A stretch of 64,000 nucleotides of DNA from Olsenella timonensis (GTDB lineage: Bacteria > Actinomycetota > Coriobacteriia > Coriobacteriales > Atopobiaceae): assembly GCF_900119915.1 (NCBI RefSeq), contig NZ_LT635455.1, positions 372,001 to 436,000 of the forward strand, given 5' to 3'. Made by a program: the position numbers and the translations under genes. Below the pieces are notes generated by a model that searched no databases, was not told the origin of the DNA, and saw nothing but the letters and a program-made list of their open reading frames with translations. Position 1 is the stretch's first letter. Every line of letters starts with the position of its first letter. Shown piece after piece: positions 36,340-43,478 of this stretch.

Positions 36340-36738
36340 ATGAAGAAGGCACTGCTGCTCAACTCGTCGGTCTCCGCAGCAATCTCTCGCATGGGACATA
36401 CCGACTGGATAACCATTGCCGATTGCGGCTTGCCCGTTCGCGGGTCTGCGGAAAGGATCGACCTGGCATTGCACAAGGGGGTCCCCGGCTTTCTCGACGT
36501 GCTCAGCACCGTTCTCTCGGAGTTGTGCGTGGAACGAGCCATCCTGGCGGAGGAGATCAAGGAGACGTCCCCCGAGATGCTGCGCGCCGTGCTCTCCGAG
36601 CTCGGAGAGGGAGTGAGCGTGGAGTACGTCCCGCATGAGGAGTTTAAGCGCCTGACCCAGGACAGTGTTGCCGTCGTTCGGACGGGGGAATGCACTTCCT
36701 ACGCGAACGTCATCCTCCAGTCCGGGGTCACGTTCTGA
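36340..36738 (+). CDS. rbsD: D-ribose pyranase (RbsD/FucU family)
   Basis: Interconverts pyranose and furanose forms of the imported sugar so the kinase can use it. It is 132 aa, normal length. MGHTDWITIADCGLPV holds the catalytic His (His20) and Asp; the C-terminal GECTSYANVILQSGVTF is the family-conserved end, including the Tyr-Ala-Asn segment. It lies between the permease and ribokinase genes. Its presence points to ribose, or a close analogue, as the operon's sugar. Confidence 0.9.
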   Translation: MKKALLLNSSVSAAISRMGHTDWITIADCGLPVRGSAERIDLALHKGVPGFLDVLSTVLSELCVERAILAEEIKETSPEMLRAVLSELGEGVSVEYVPHEEFKRLTQDSVAVVRTGECTSYANVILQSGVTF

Positions 36739-36748
36739 GGGAGGGGAT

Positions 36749-37645
36749 ATGCGCCTGCTTAGTGTGGGATCGCTCAACATCGACCGGTTCTACGATGTGG
36801 CTGCATTTGTCCGACCGGGGGAGACCCGTCGCGTCGATCGTGTCAGGACGAGCAGCGGTGGCAAGGGGCTGAACCAGTCTATATCCTCCGCCCGCGCGGG
36901 CCTTGAGGTGCTTCACGTCGGACGAGTCGGCAGAGATGGAGAGTTTCTTCTCGACGAGCTGCGTGGCGCTGGGGTTGACACCTCACGTGTGCGCGTGGGA
37001 GACGAGGAGAGCGGCAGCACGGCGATTCAGGTTGATCCGACCGGCCAAAACTGCATTCTAGTCTATGGCGGGGCCAACCAGAGGCTTGAGAGGGGGGACA
37101 TCCTTTCGGCCCTGGACGACCTGAAAGCTGGCGATGTGGTGCTGCTCCAGAACGAGACCAACCTGGTCCCTGAGACGATACGATGGTCTGCTGAGCGTGG
37201 GCTGAGAGTCGCCTTCAACGCGTCTCCGCTCGACTCCGACGCGGGTGGCCTTCCGCTTGAGCTCTTGAGTTGGCTGTTCGTGAATGAAGTTGAGGGCGAG
37301 CAGCTGACGGGGGAGTCGGACACGGAACGAATGGTAGACGCTTTGACACATAGGCTGCCCGGCGTAGAGGTCGTACTTACGCTGGGGGATCAGGGTAGCG
37401 TTTGGGCGTGTGGCTCCAACCGTCGATTCCAGCGCGCTTTCGAGACGGCTGTCGTGGACACAACGGCTGCCGGGGACACGTTTACGGGCTACTTTCTGCG
37501 CGGTGCCCTCTCTGCGCTGGAGGGCATATCTCCGCTGGAGCTGGCATCGGCCGCGAGCGCTCTCGCCATCTCTCGCAGGGGTGCCTCGTCGTCGATTCCC
37601 GCCCTCGACGAGGTCTTGGCGAGTCCGTTCCTGGATAAGGTGTAG
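36749..37645 (+). CDS. rbsK: Ribokinase (PfkB family)
   Basis: Phosphorylates ribose (or a related sugar) at O5 in the cytoplasm. It is 298 aa from ATG 36749 with GAGGGAGGGG just upstream. PfkB signature 1 is visible as SSGGKGLNQSISSARAG near residue 36, and signature 2 as DTTAAGDTFTGYF, with catalytic Asp about 243 in AAGD. It is the last gene of the operon, 10 bp after rbsD, and a strong terminator follows. Confidence 0.9.
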   Translation: MRLLSVGSLNIDRFYDVAAFVRPGETRRVDRVRTSSGGKGLNQSISSARAGLEVLHVGRVGRDGEFLLDELRGAGVDTSRVRVGDEESGSTAIQVDPTGQNCILVYGGANQRLERGDILSALDDLKAGDVVLLQNETNLVPETIRWSAERGLRVAFNASPLDSDAGGLPLELLSWLFVNEVEGEQLTGESDTERMVDALTHRLPGVEVVLTLGDQGSVWACGSNRRFQRAFETAVVDTTAAGDTFTGYFLRGALSALEGISPLELASAASALAISRRGASSSIPALDEVLASPFLDKV

Positions 37646-37701
37646 TCGCACCCCAATCTGGCTCTCGCGTCGTCTTTCCCCTTTCCCGACGAGGGGGCCG
37701 C

Positions 37702-37747
37702 CGTCCCGAGCGACGCACCAAAATGCGCGTCGCTCGGGACGCTTTGT
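37702..37747 (+). terminator. Terminator of the ribose-type operon
   Basis: A perfect 15-bp stem (CGTCCCGAGCGACGC / GCGTCGCTCGGGACG) with a 10-nt ACCAAAATGC loop is followed by CTTTGTG, 57 bp after the ribokinase stop. Confidence 0.75.
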
Positions 37748-37838
37748 GCGCGCCTGCGCCTGCGGGCTCCCCCGTCCTTCTCGTCCGTGTTTGGGAATAA
37801 TGGTTGCTGGTTCCGTTGGCAGACAAGAGGGGTAGGAC

Positions 37839-38603
37839 ATGGAGCATCTTCTGGGCATCGATCTGGGCGGGTGGCTCGACAAGGGCGTGACGCTCGTCGT
37901 GGCGGTCATCATCGCGCTCGTGATTCAGCGCGTCGTGGTGCGTCTCATGCACCGCGTGCTCGATGCCTCCAACCTGCCGAGCGCCTCGATCTTCATCAAC
38001 ATCGTGCGCGCGCTCATCTGGGCGATCGCGCTGCTCAGCGTCATGCAGCCGGTCTTCGGGGTGGACCCGGCCGGCTTCGTCGCCGCTCTCGGCGTGGTGT
38101 CGCTCGCCGTCTCGCTGGGCATGCAGGACACGATCTCCAACCTCGTGAGCGGCATCAGCCTCATGGTGAGCAAGTCCGTGCAGCCCGGGGACCATGTCAG
38201 CGTGGGCGGCGTCGCCGGCGAGGTGACCGACGTCACGTGGCGCTCCACGACGGTGCGCATGCGCGGGGGAGCCGAGGAGGTCATCCCCAACTCGGTGCTC
38301 TCCAAGACGGCGCTCACGCGCATCACCGACTGGAGCGCGGGCTACTGCGGCGTGCCGATCGCGGTGGTGCCCGGGGCGGACCTCGATGCCGTGGCGCGGG
38401 AGTGCCGCGAGGCCGCCGCACGCGAGCTCGCCGACCTTCTCGATCCCGCCCTCGCGACCGACGTGGTCTTCTCGGCCCTCACCGCCTACGGCACGCAGGG
38501 CGAGGTGCGCCTGCACGTCCTGCCCGACGTGGTCTTCTCGACGGCTCAGGACCGCCTCGTGCGCGCTCTCTCCGGCAGGCCCTGGCTCGCGAGCGCCCTG
38601 TAG
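37839..38603 (+). CDS. mscS: Small-conductance mechanosensitive channel (MscS family)
   Basis: Tension-gated channel that releases solutes during osmotic downshock. It is 254 aa with three N-terminal hydrophobic segments; the third (pore-lining TM3) is the FVAALGVVSLAVSLGMQDTI region rich in Gly/Ala, followed by the MscS beta domain (VQPGDHVSVGGVAGEVTDV and VIPNSVLSKTALTRIT). The C-terminal mixed domain is short. It is monocistronic, between the ribose operon and the convergent anti-sigma gene (8-bp gap). Confidence 0.92.
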   Translation: MEHLLGIDLGGWLDKGVTLVVAVIIALVIQRVVVRLMHRVLDASNLPSASIFINIVRALIWAIALLSVMQPVFGVDPAGFVAALGVVSLAVSLGMQDTISNLVSGISLMVSKSVQPGDHVSVGGVAGEVTDVTWRSTTVRMRGGAEEVIPNSVLSKTALTRITDWSAGYCGVPIAVVPGADLDAVARECREAAARELADLLDPALATDVVFSALTAYGTQGEVRLHVLPDVVFSTAQDRLVRALSGRPWLASAL

Positions 38604-38610
38604 CGGCGGC

Positions 38611-39768
38611 CTACGCCCCCGTCACGTCCTCGATCTGGAAGATCGGCTCCGAGAGGCGCGGGTCGGCGGCGATCTGGCCCTCGGTGGGCGTGGGGTAGCG
38701 ATGCCAGGGAAGCTCCTCCTCCAGGCACTGGGAGAAGTCGTCGTCGATGGCGAGCAGAGCGTCGAAGCGCTCGGAGAGCACCAGCTCGTATCCGTCCACC
38801 AGGGTGATGCGATAGCGCCGCGCCTGAGTGTCCCCGCCCGCGAAGGCTGCGGTCGCCTCGAGCCTTGCCTGCTCGAAGGCACCCTCCGCGCAGGTGAAGG
38901 AGTTCAGGTAGAGCGAGCGCTCCCACTCGACGAAGCTCTCCGTCGTGGCGGCGCGCGCGCGGAAGCTGGCGAGGTACGCCTCGTGCGCTGCGTCGACCTG
39001 GGGCTGCAGGGCCGCGCGGTCTTGCTCCGCCCGCTCGTCGAGCTCCTCGATGCGTCTGAGGTGCTGCTCGTCCGTCTCGCCCTCGCGCTGCGCGTACTCA
39101 TCGTTGGAGGGGACCCACGAGCTCTCGAGGTCGAGCCACGTCTTGAGCAGCGTCAGCGTCTCGTCTGCCGCCCAGTAGGCGTCCTCGTTGTTGATCGTGA
39201 GGTAGGCTGCGCCGTTGTCCGCGCCGGGCGCGCAGTCGACCTCGATTGAATCGACGTCTCCCTCCTCGTCGGTGTGAAGCGAGACGATGGGGTACTCGTG
39301 GACCGGATCGTGAACGCTCGGTCGGTCGACCTTGACGACGGGGCTGTCAGTCACGCGATACGTCACGGACCCAAGGTCCTCGCCGCTTGCGCTGAGGTTG
39401 AGGGAGAGCACGAGATAGCTTCCGTACGTGCCGTCCTGCGGCATGAGGCCGTCGGGTGTCGCCTCCACGGCGACGGTCTCTCCGGTCTCGGCCGCCCGGG
39501 CGATGACCATGCCGAAGGTACTCTCGGCGCCGTTGCCCTTCGGGCGCAGAATCGCCGGCAGCCCCAGCGCAAGCCCGGCCGTGACGGCGCAGCCCGCGGC
39601 CCCCACGAGCGCGGCTCGGCGGGTGACGAGGGCGCGGCGCGTCGGCTCGGCCTCGCGCCCCCGCAGCTCGTGCACGCGATCGAGCACGGCGTTGTCGAGC
39701 GCGTCGCCTGGGCGCACCTCGCCAAACAGTCCGCTCAGCCGCTTCTCCAGGTGGTCCTTCTCGCTCAT
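38611..39768 (-). CDS. Putative anti-sigma factor, membrane-anchored
   Basis: A 385-aa protein starting MSEKDHLEKRLSGLFGEV with GGGAGGTACGTC before the ATG at 39768. A roughly 50-residue cytoplasmic N-terminus, where a sigma-binding domain would be, is followed by one transmembrane segment (ALVGAAGCAVTAGLALGLPA) and a large extracytoplasmic region. The latter has beta-rich sequence and a long Glu/Arg-rich helical stretch at about 240-310. Its start overlaps the ECF sigma stop codon by 4 bp (ATGA), the classic sigma/anti-sigma layout. The extracellular signal it senses is unknown. Confidence 0.72.
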   Translation of the reverse strand: MSEKDHLEKRLSGLFGEVRPGDALDNAVLDRVHELRGREAEPTRRALVTRRAALVGAAGCAVTAGLALGLPAILRPKGNGAESTFGMVIARAAETGETVAVEATPDGLMPQDGTYGSYLVLSLNLSASGEDLGSVTYRVTDSPVVKVDRPSVHDPVHEYPIVSLHTDEEGDVDSIEVDCAPGADNGAAYLTINNEDAYWAADETLTLLKTWLDLESSWVPSNDEYAQREGETDEQHLRRIEELDERAEQDRAALQPQVDAAHEAYLASFRARAATTESFVEWERSLYLNSFTCAEGAFEQARLEATAAFAGGDTQARRYRITLVDGYELVLSERFDALLAIDDDFSQCLEEELPWHRYPTPTEGQIAADPRLSEPIFQIEDVTGA

Positions 39769-40271
39769 GACGTACCTCCCAGGTAGACCCTCAGCTTCTG
39801 CATGGCGCGCGAGAGGCGCGTGCGCACCGCCGACTCCGAGACGCCGCACGCCGAGGCGATGGCGTCCGCGGGCATCTGCTCCACGTAGCGCAGGTGGACG
39901 ACCGCGCGGTAGCGCTCGGGGAGCCTCTGGACGGCCTCCCAGAGCTGGGCGTCGGTCCAGGGCGTGTCGTCCTGCTCCCCCTGCGCGACCTCGATGCCCA
40001 GCGTGTCGAACGACTGCGTGTGTCGTCTCCACCACGATCTCGCGAGGTCCCGGCAGCGGTTGAGCGTGGTGCGCAGCAGCCAGGCGCGCAGGTGCTCGGC
40101 GCTCGCGAAGACCGTGTCGCAGCACGCCAGCGCCATGAAGACGTCCTGGTAGACGTCCTCGGCGTCGGCGCGGGTCCCGGTCTGCGAGAGCGCCAGCCGC
40201 AGCACGCTCGCTCCGTGGTCGCGCATCGCCGCGCTCAGGAACGCGTCATCCCTCACTACCCGTCGCGGCAC
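39765..40271 (-). CDS. ECF-type RNA polymerase sigma-70 factor
   Basis: Alternative sigma factor, 168 aa. I chose the GTG at 40271 because AGGAG lies 6 nt ahead; ATG (MRDHGASV) further in is the alternative. Region 2 is seen in ADAEDVYQDVFMALACCD and LRAWLLRTTLNRCRDLARSW; region 4 is LPERYRAVVHLRYVEQMPAD followed by IASACGVSESAVRTRLSRAM. There is no region 3, as in ECF factors. It overlaps the downstream membrane protein gene by 4 bp. The target regulon is not visible here. Confidence 0.9.
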   Translation of the reverse strand: MPRRVVRDDAFLSAAMRDHGASVLRLALSQTGTRADAEDVYQDVFMALACCDTVFASAEHLRAWLLRTTLNRCRDLARSWWRRHTQSFDTLGIEVAQGEQDDTPWTDAQLWEAVQRLPERYRAVVHLRYVEQMPADAIASACGVSESAVRTRLSRAMQKLRVYLGGTS

Positions 40272-40382
40272 GTCCCGCTCCTCTCGTCTCCGTCCTCTGC
40301 CTAGAACACGGGCCTGTGGGTAGTTTGTCCCAATCTTTTTTCGTGGGGCGGCCCAAGGCCGTGCGCCGAGGTCCCGCTCCCC

Positions 40383-40410
40383 TTGAGGGTTTGGGTTCGT
40401 GGGGTACACT
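40383..40410 (+). promoter_or_regulatory. luxS promoter
   Basis: TTGAGG (40383-40388) and TACACT (40405-40410) with a 16-bp spacer, 32 bp before the luxS start codon. Confidence 0.6.
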
Positions 40411-40442
40411 GGGGCGATAAGAGCCGCGTCGCAGGGAGCCCC

Positions 40443-40934
40443 ATGGACAAGATCGCCAGCTTCACCGTCGACCACCTCGTGCTCGAGCCGGGCGTCTACG
40501 TGAGCCGCGTGGACGCAGACCCGGCCACGGGCGCTGTGGTCACCACCTTTGACCTGCGTCTCACCGCGCCCAACCGAGAACCGGTCATGGACACGGCCGC
40601 CGTCCACGCCATCGAGCACCTGGGCGCCACGTATCTGCGCAACGACCCCGCCTGGCGCGACCGCGTGGTCTACTTCGGTCCCATGGGCTGTCGCACGGGC
40701 TTCTACCTCATCCTCTTTGGCGAGCACACGTCGGCGGAGGTGGCGCCGCTCGTGCGTGAGACCTTCGAGTTCGTCCGCGACTTCGAGGGGGAGATTCCCG
40801 GCGCGCGCCCGGAGGAGTGCGGCAACTGGCACGACGCGGACCTCGCGCAGGCCCGCTGGTGGGCGCGCCGGTACCTGGAGGGCACGCTGGAGAGCATCGA
40901 CGAGGCGCACCTCGTCTACCCGACGAAGGACTAG
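40443..40934 (+). CDS. luxS: S-ribosylhomocysteine lyase (AI-2 synthase)
   Basis: Cleaves S-ribosylhomocysteine to homocysteine and DPD, the precursor of autoinducer-2, in the activated-methyl cycle. The 163 aa include the metal-site HAIEH (His55, His59; Glu58), catalytic Cys83 in GPMGCRTGFYL and Cys126 in EECGNWHD as third metal ligand. The N-terminus (SFTVDHLVLEPGVYVSR) is family-typical. The mtnN gene, the previous step, follows after 145 bp containing two palindromes, so the two form a methyl-cycle unit. Confidence 0.97.
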   Translation: MDKIASFTVDHLVLEPGVYVSRVDADPATGAVVTTFDLRLTAPNREPVMDTAAVHAIEHLGATYLRNDPAWRDRVVYFGPMGCRTGFYLILFGEHTSAEVAPLVRETFEFVRDFEGEIPGARPEECGNWHDADLAQARWWARRYLEGTLESIDEAHLVYPTKD

Positions 40935-40941
40935 GAACGGA

Positions 40942-41066
40942 CCGCGGGCCGCTGTTGGACGAAATGACGGACAAAACCGTCCGTCTGCGGCCCGCGGCGG
41001 AAGAGCTCGGACGAGACGGGCCGCAGATGGACGGTTTCCAACGTGAAATCGTCCATCTGTGGCCCG
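40942..41066. repeat. Two tandem palindromic elements between luxS and mtnN
   Basis: Element 1 (40942-40997) has 11-bp arms CCGCGGGCCGC / GCGGCCCGCGG and an inner hairpin ACGGAC/GTCCGT. Element 2 (41017-41066) pairs 22 bp with two mismatches (CGGGCCGCAGATGGACGGTT region). The two share a core close to CGGGCCGCAGAYGGACG. They may attenuate mtnN or be copies of a dispersed repeat. Confidence 0.7.
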
Positions 41067-41079
41067 CGAAGGAGGGAAC

Positions 41080-41781
41080 ATGAGGGTCGGCATCATCGGG
41101 GCCATGGACGTGGAGGTCGAGCTCCTGCGCGAGCGACTGCTCGACCAGGAGGTCACCTCGGCCCTGGGCATGGACTTCGTCGAGGGGCGCCTGGGCGAGA
41201 AGAACGTGGTGGTCGTCAAGTGCGGCGTCGGCAAGGTCAACGCCGCCGTCTGCGCGCAGGCGCTCGTGGACCGCTTCGGCGTGACGCACCTGGTCAACAC
41301 CGGCATCGCCGGATCGCTCGACCCCGAGGGCCTCGACGTCGGCGACCTCGTCGTCGCCACCGACTGCGTGCAGCACGACTTCTCCGTCGCCCCGCTCGGC
41401 TATGCGCCGGGCCTCGTTCCCGGCCGCGAGCGCGTGGAGTTCGTCGCCGACGCGCGCATGCGCGAGGTCGCGCTCGCCACGGCGGCCGAGGTTGCGTCCG
41501 ATGTGCGCGTCGTTGCCGGCCGCGTGGCGTCGGGTGACCAGTTCGTCTCCGCCGAGGCCGATCGCGCGCGCATCGTCTCCATGTTCGGGGCCGTGTGCTG
41601 CGAGATGGAGGGTGCCGCGATTGCGCAGGTCGCGACGCTCAACGGCGTCCCCTTCGCCGTGGTGCGCGCCATCTCCGACAAGCCCGGCGCGCAGGACCAG
41701 ACCGTGACCTACGCCCAGTTCGAGCAGGCCGCCGCCCACCACTGCGCCCGGATCGTCGCCCACATGGTCGCCGCACTGTAG
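41080..41781 (+). CDS. mtnN: 5'-methylthioadenosine/S-adenosylhomocysteine nucleosidase
   Basis: Hydrolyses SAH to S-ribosylhomocysteine plus adenine (and MTA likewise), supplying LuxS. It is 233 aa from ATG 41080 (GGAGGGAAC upstream). Typical features are MRVGIIGAMDVEVELL with the catalytic-site Glu12 region, VNTGIAGSLDP, SGDQFVS, CEMEGAAIAQVA with the ribose-binding Met-Glu, and the RAISDKPG Asp motif. A 21-bp copy of its 3' end recurs 74 bp downstream, flanking an inserted palindrome. Confidence 0.95.
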   Translation: MRVGIIGAMDVEVELLRERLLDQEVTSALGMDFVEGRLGEKNVVVVKCGVGKVNAAVCAQALVDRFGVTHLVNTGIAGSLDPEGLDVGDLVVATDCVQHDFSVAPLGYAPGLVPGRERVEFVADARMREVALATAAEVASDVRVVAGRVASGDQFVSAEADRARIVSMFGAVCCEMEGAAIAQVATLNGVPFAVVRAISDKPGAQDQTVTYAQFEQAAAHHCARIVAHMVAAL

Positions 41782-41862
41782 CGACGGGACAGGGCCTGCC
41801 AAAGGGGCCTGCCAAAGGGGTCGGGTCCATTTTGGCAGAACTCGCCGCGCTGTAGCGACGGG
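41768..41862. repeat. Palindromic repeat, family B, with duplicated mtnN end
   Basis: The hairpin CTGCCAAA...TTTGGCAG (41809-41838) surrounds GGGGTCGGGTCC. It is flanked by direct copies of TCGCCGCRCTGTAGCGACGG at 41768-41788 and 41842-41862 (21 bp, one mismatch), the first being the real mtnN 3' end. A second GCCTGCCAAAGGGG lies in tandem just before the hairpin. Confidence 0.75.
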
Positions 41863-41903
41863 GTGGGGGCGGACGTAGGCCCCGTCCGCCCGGACAGGTG
41901 GGG

Positions 41904-42764
41904 CTACATGCCCATGACGGCCATGCCCACGAGCGTGGGGCCCGTGTGGACGAGCAGGTCGGCAGAGATGCCGCAGCTGATGAGCTCGACGGCGTTGCCC
42001 ACGCGCTCGCGCAGCCGACCCTCGAGCTCGGCGCGCAGCCCCGGGTCGTGCGCGCACACGGCAAGGCGCACCTGCCCCCAGCGCGCAGCCTGCTCGGCGA
42101 CGAGGTCGAGCTGGGTCCGCAGGGCCTTCTGCCAGCCGCGCGGCTTCTTCTCGATCACGTACTTGCCCTCGGCCTCGTCGCAGGTGAGCACCGGCTTGAT
42201 GTTGAGGACGGACCCCACGCGGTAGACCGCCTCGCTGATGCGCCCGCCCTTGCGCAGGAAGTCGAGCTTCTGGACGGAGAAGTACACGCGCACCCGCTCG
42301 CTCACGGCGGCGAGCACGCTGCCGAGGCGCTCGAGCGGCATGCCCGCGTCCACCTGGCGCACCGCCTCCATGACGACCATGCCCGCCGCGACGCCGATGC
42401 TCTTGGTGTCCACCACGACGACGGGGAAGTCCTCCATCTGGCGCGCGACCATGGACACCGTCTCGTAGGTTGCGGAGAGGCCCGACGAGATGGTCACCAC
42501 GACGGCGCCCGCGTAGCCGTCGCGACGCGCCTGCTCGAGGGTCTCGTGAATCCGCATGGGGGAGGGCAGCGAGGTGGTGGGCACCTCCTCGGCAAAGCGC
42601 CGCACGACCTCCTCGACGGTGATCTGGACGCCGTCGTTCTCAAAGCTCGAGCCGTCCGAGTAGTTGATGCGCAGCGGGATGACGCGCACGTCGTGGGCGG
42701 CGACAAAGTCGGCGGGCGTGTCGGTCCCCGAGTCGGTGATGACGGCGATGCGCTGCTCGTTCAT
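41904..42764 (-). CDS. DegV family protein (fatty-acid-binding fold)
   Basis: A 286-aa cytoplasmic DegV-fold protein. IAVITDSGTDTPADFV at the N-terminus, PTTSLPSPMRI, a central TISSGLSATYETV and VVDTKSIGVAAGM are characteristic. DegV proteins bind a fatty acid and members called FakB present it to a fatty-acid kinase; whether this one does so is unknown because no fakA is in the window. It is divergent from the DUF1836 gene across a 114-bp gap with an operator-like dyad. Confidence 0.9.
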   Translation of the reverse strand: MNEQRIAVITDSGTDTPADFVAAHDVRVIPLRINYSDGSSFENDGVQITVEEVVRRFAEEVPTTSLPSPMRIHETLEQARRDGYAGAVVVTISSGLSATYETVSMVARQMEDFPVVVVDTKSIGVAAGMVVMEAVRQVDAGMPLERLGSVLAAVSERVRVYFSVQKLDFLRKGGRISEAVYRVGSVLNIKPVLTCDEAEGKYVIEKKPRGWQKALRTQLDLVAEQAARWGQVRLAVCAHDPGLRAELEGRLRERVGNAVELISCGISADLLVHTGPTLVGMAVMGM

Positions 42765-42823
42765 GGCTCCCCCAAGAAGGTCGGGCTTCTCGATTGGCTA
42801 TGATGGGAGCGTAGTGCCCCGCA

Positions 42824-42834
42824 ATACGGTATTC
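42824..42834. promoter_or_regulatory. Operator-like dyad AATACGGTATT
   Basis: AATAC-G-GTATT is perfectly symmetric, and the overlapping GGTATTCAATACT adds a second partial dyad. It lies between the divergent degV-like and DUF1836 genes and could be bound by the DUF1836 protein. Confidence 0.35.
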
Positions 42835-42878
42835 AATACTAGATTCACCGTTTTTCGGTAACTGCACAGGAGTGGCAC

Positions 42879-43478
42879 ATGGGCGAGAAGGACAAGATCA
42901 TCGCGGTCCCGCACGTCGACGCAGCCGCGCGCGGCGCGCTCGCCGAGCGCATGCGGTCCGTGCACGTCTCCCGCATCCGGGAGATGCCCCGGATCGAGCT
43001 CTACCTCGACCAGCTCATCACGCTCGTCTCGCAGGAGCTCGAGTTCATGAAGGTCCCCGGGGAGACGCCCGTGACCGGCTCGATGGTCAACAACTACGTC
43101 AAGCAGGGCGTCATCCCGGCGCCGCGCAAGAAGCGCTACACCCGTCGCCACGTCGCGTCGCTGCTGCTGGTGTGCGCCTTCAAGCGCGTGTTTACGATCT
43201 CCCAGGTGAAGCAGATCATGGAGCGCGTCTACGCGTCCGACTCCGACCTCGCCTGGCTCTACGACGAGACGTGCGCCCTGCTCGAGCGCTCGCTCGCCGC
43301 GTGCTTCTCGCCCGACGGCGCTGACGCGGGGCGGTGCTGCGGCATCGAGCCGCCCTCGGGCGAGAAGAGCCTCGACCCCGAGCTCGAGCGCCTCATCGTC
43401 GCCGCGGCCTCCTCGCTCGCCACGAAGGTCTACGTCGAGCAGACGCTGCTGCTCGCCGAGGGGGTCGGACCGCGGTGA
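42879..43478 (+). CDS. DUF1836 domain protein, MerR-like HTH regulator
   Basis: A 199-aa protein with a DUF1836-type helix-turn-helix: MVNNYVKQGVIPAPRKKRYT (about 63-82) resembles the first helix-turn-helix and wing of MerR-like regulators, followed by RRHVASLLLVCAFKRVFTIS. It is probably a transcription factor. It lies divergent from degV, and its TGA stop overlaps the GTG start of nhaA (GTGA), so it is translationally coupled to the antiporter. Confidence 0.75.
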   Translation: MGEKDKIIAVPHVDAAARGALAERMRSVHVSRIREMPRIELYLDQLITLVSQELEFMKVPGETPVTGSMVNNYVKQGVIPAPRKKRYTRRHVASLLLVCAFKRVFTISQVKQIMERVYASDSDLAWLYDETCALLERSLAACFSPDGADAGRCCGIEPPSGEKSLDPELERLIVAAASSLATKVYVEQTLLLAEGVGPR

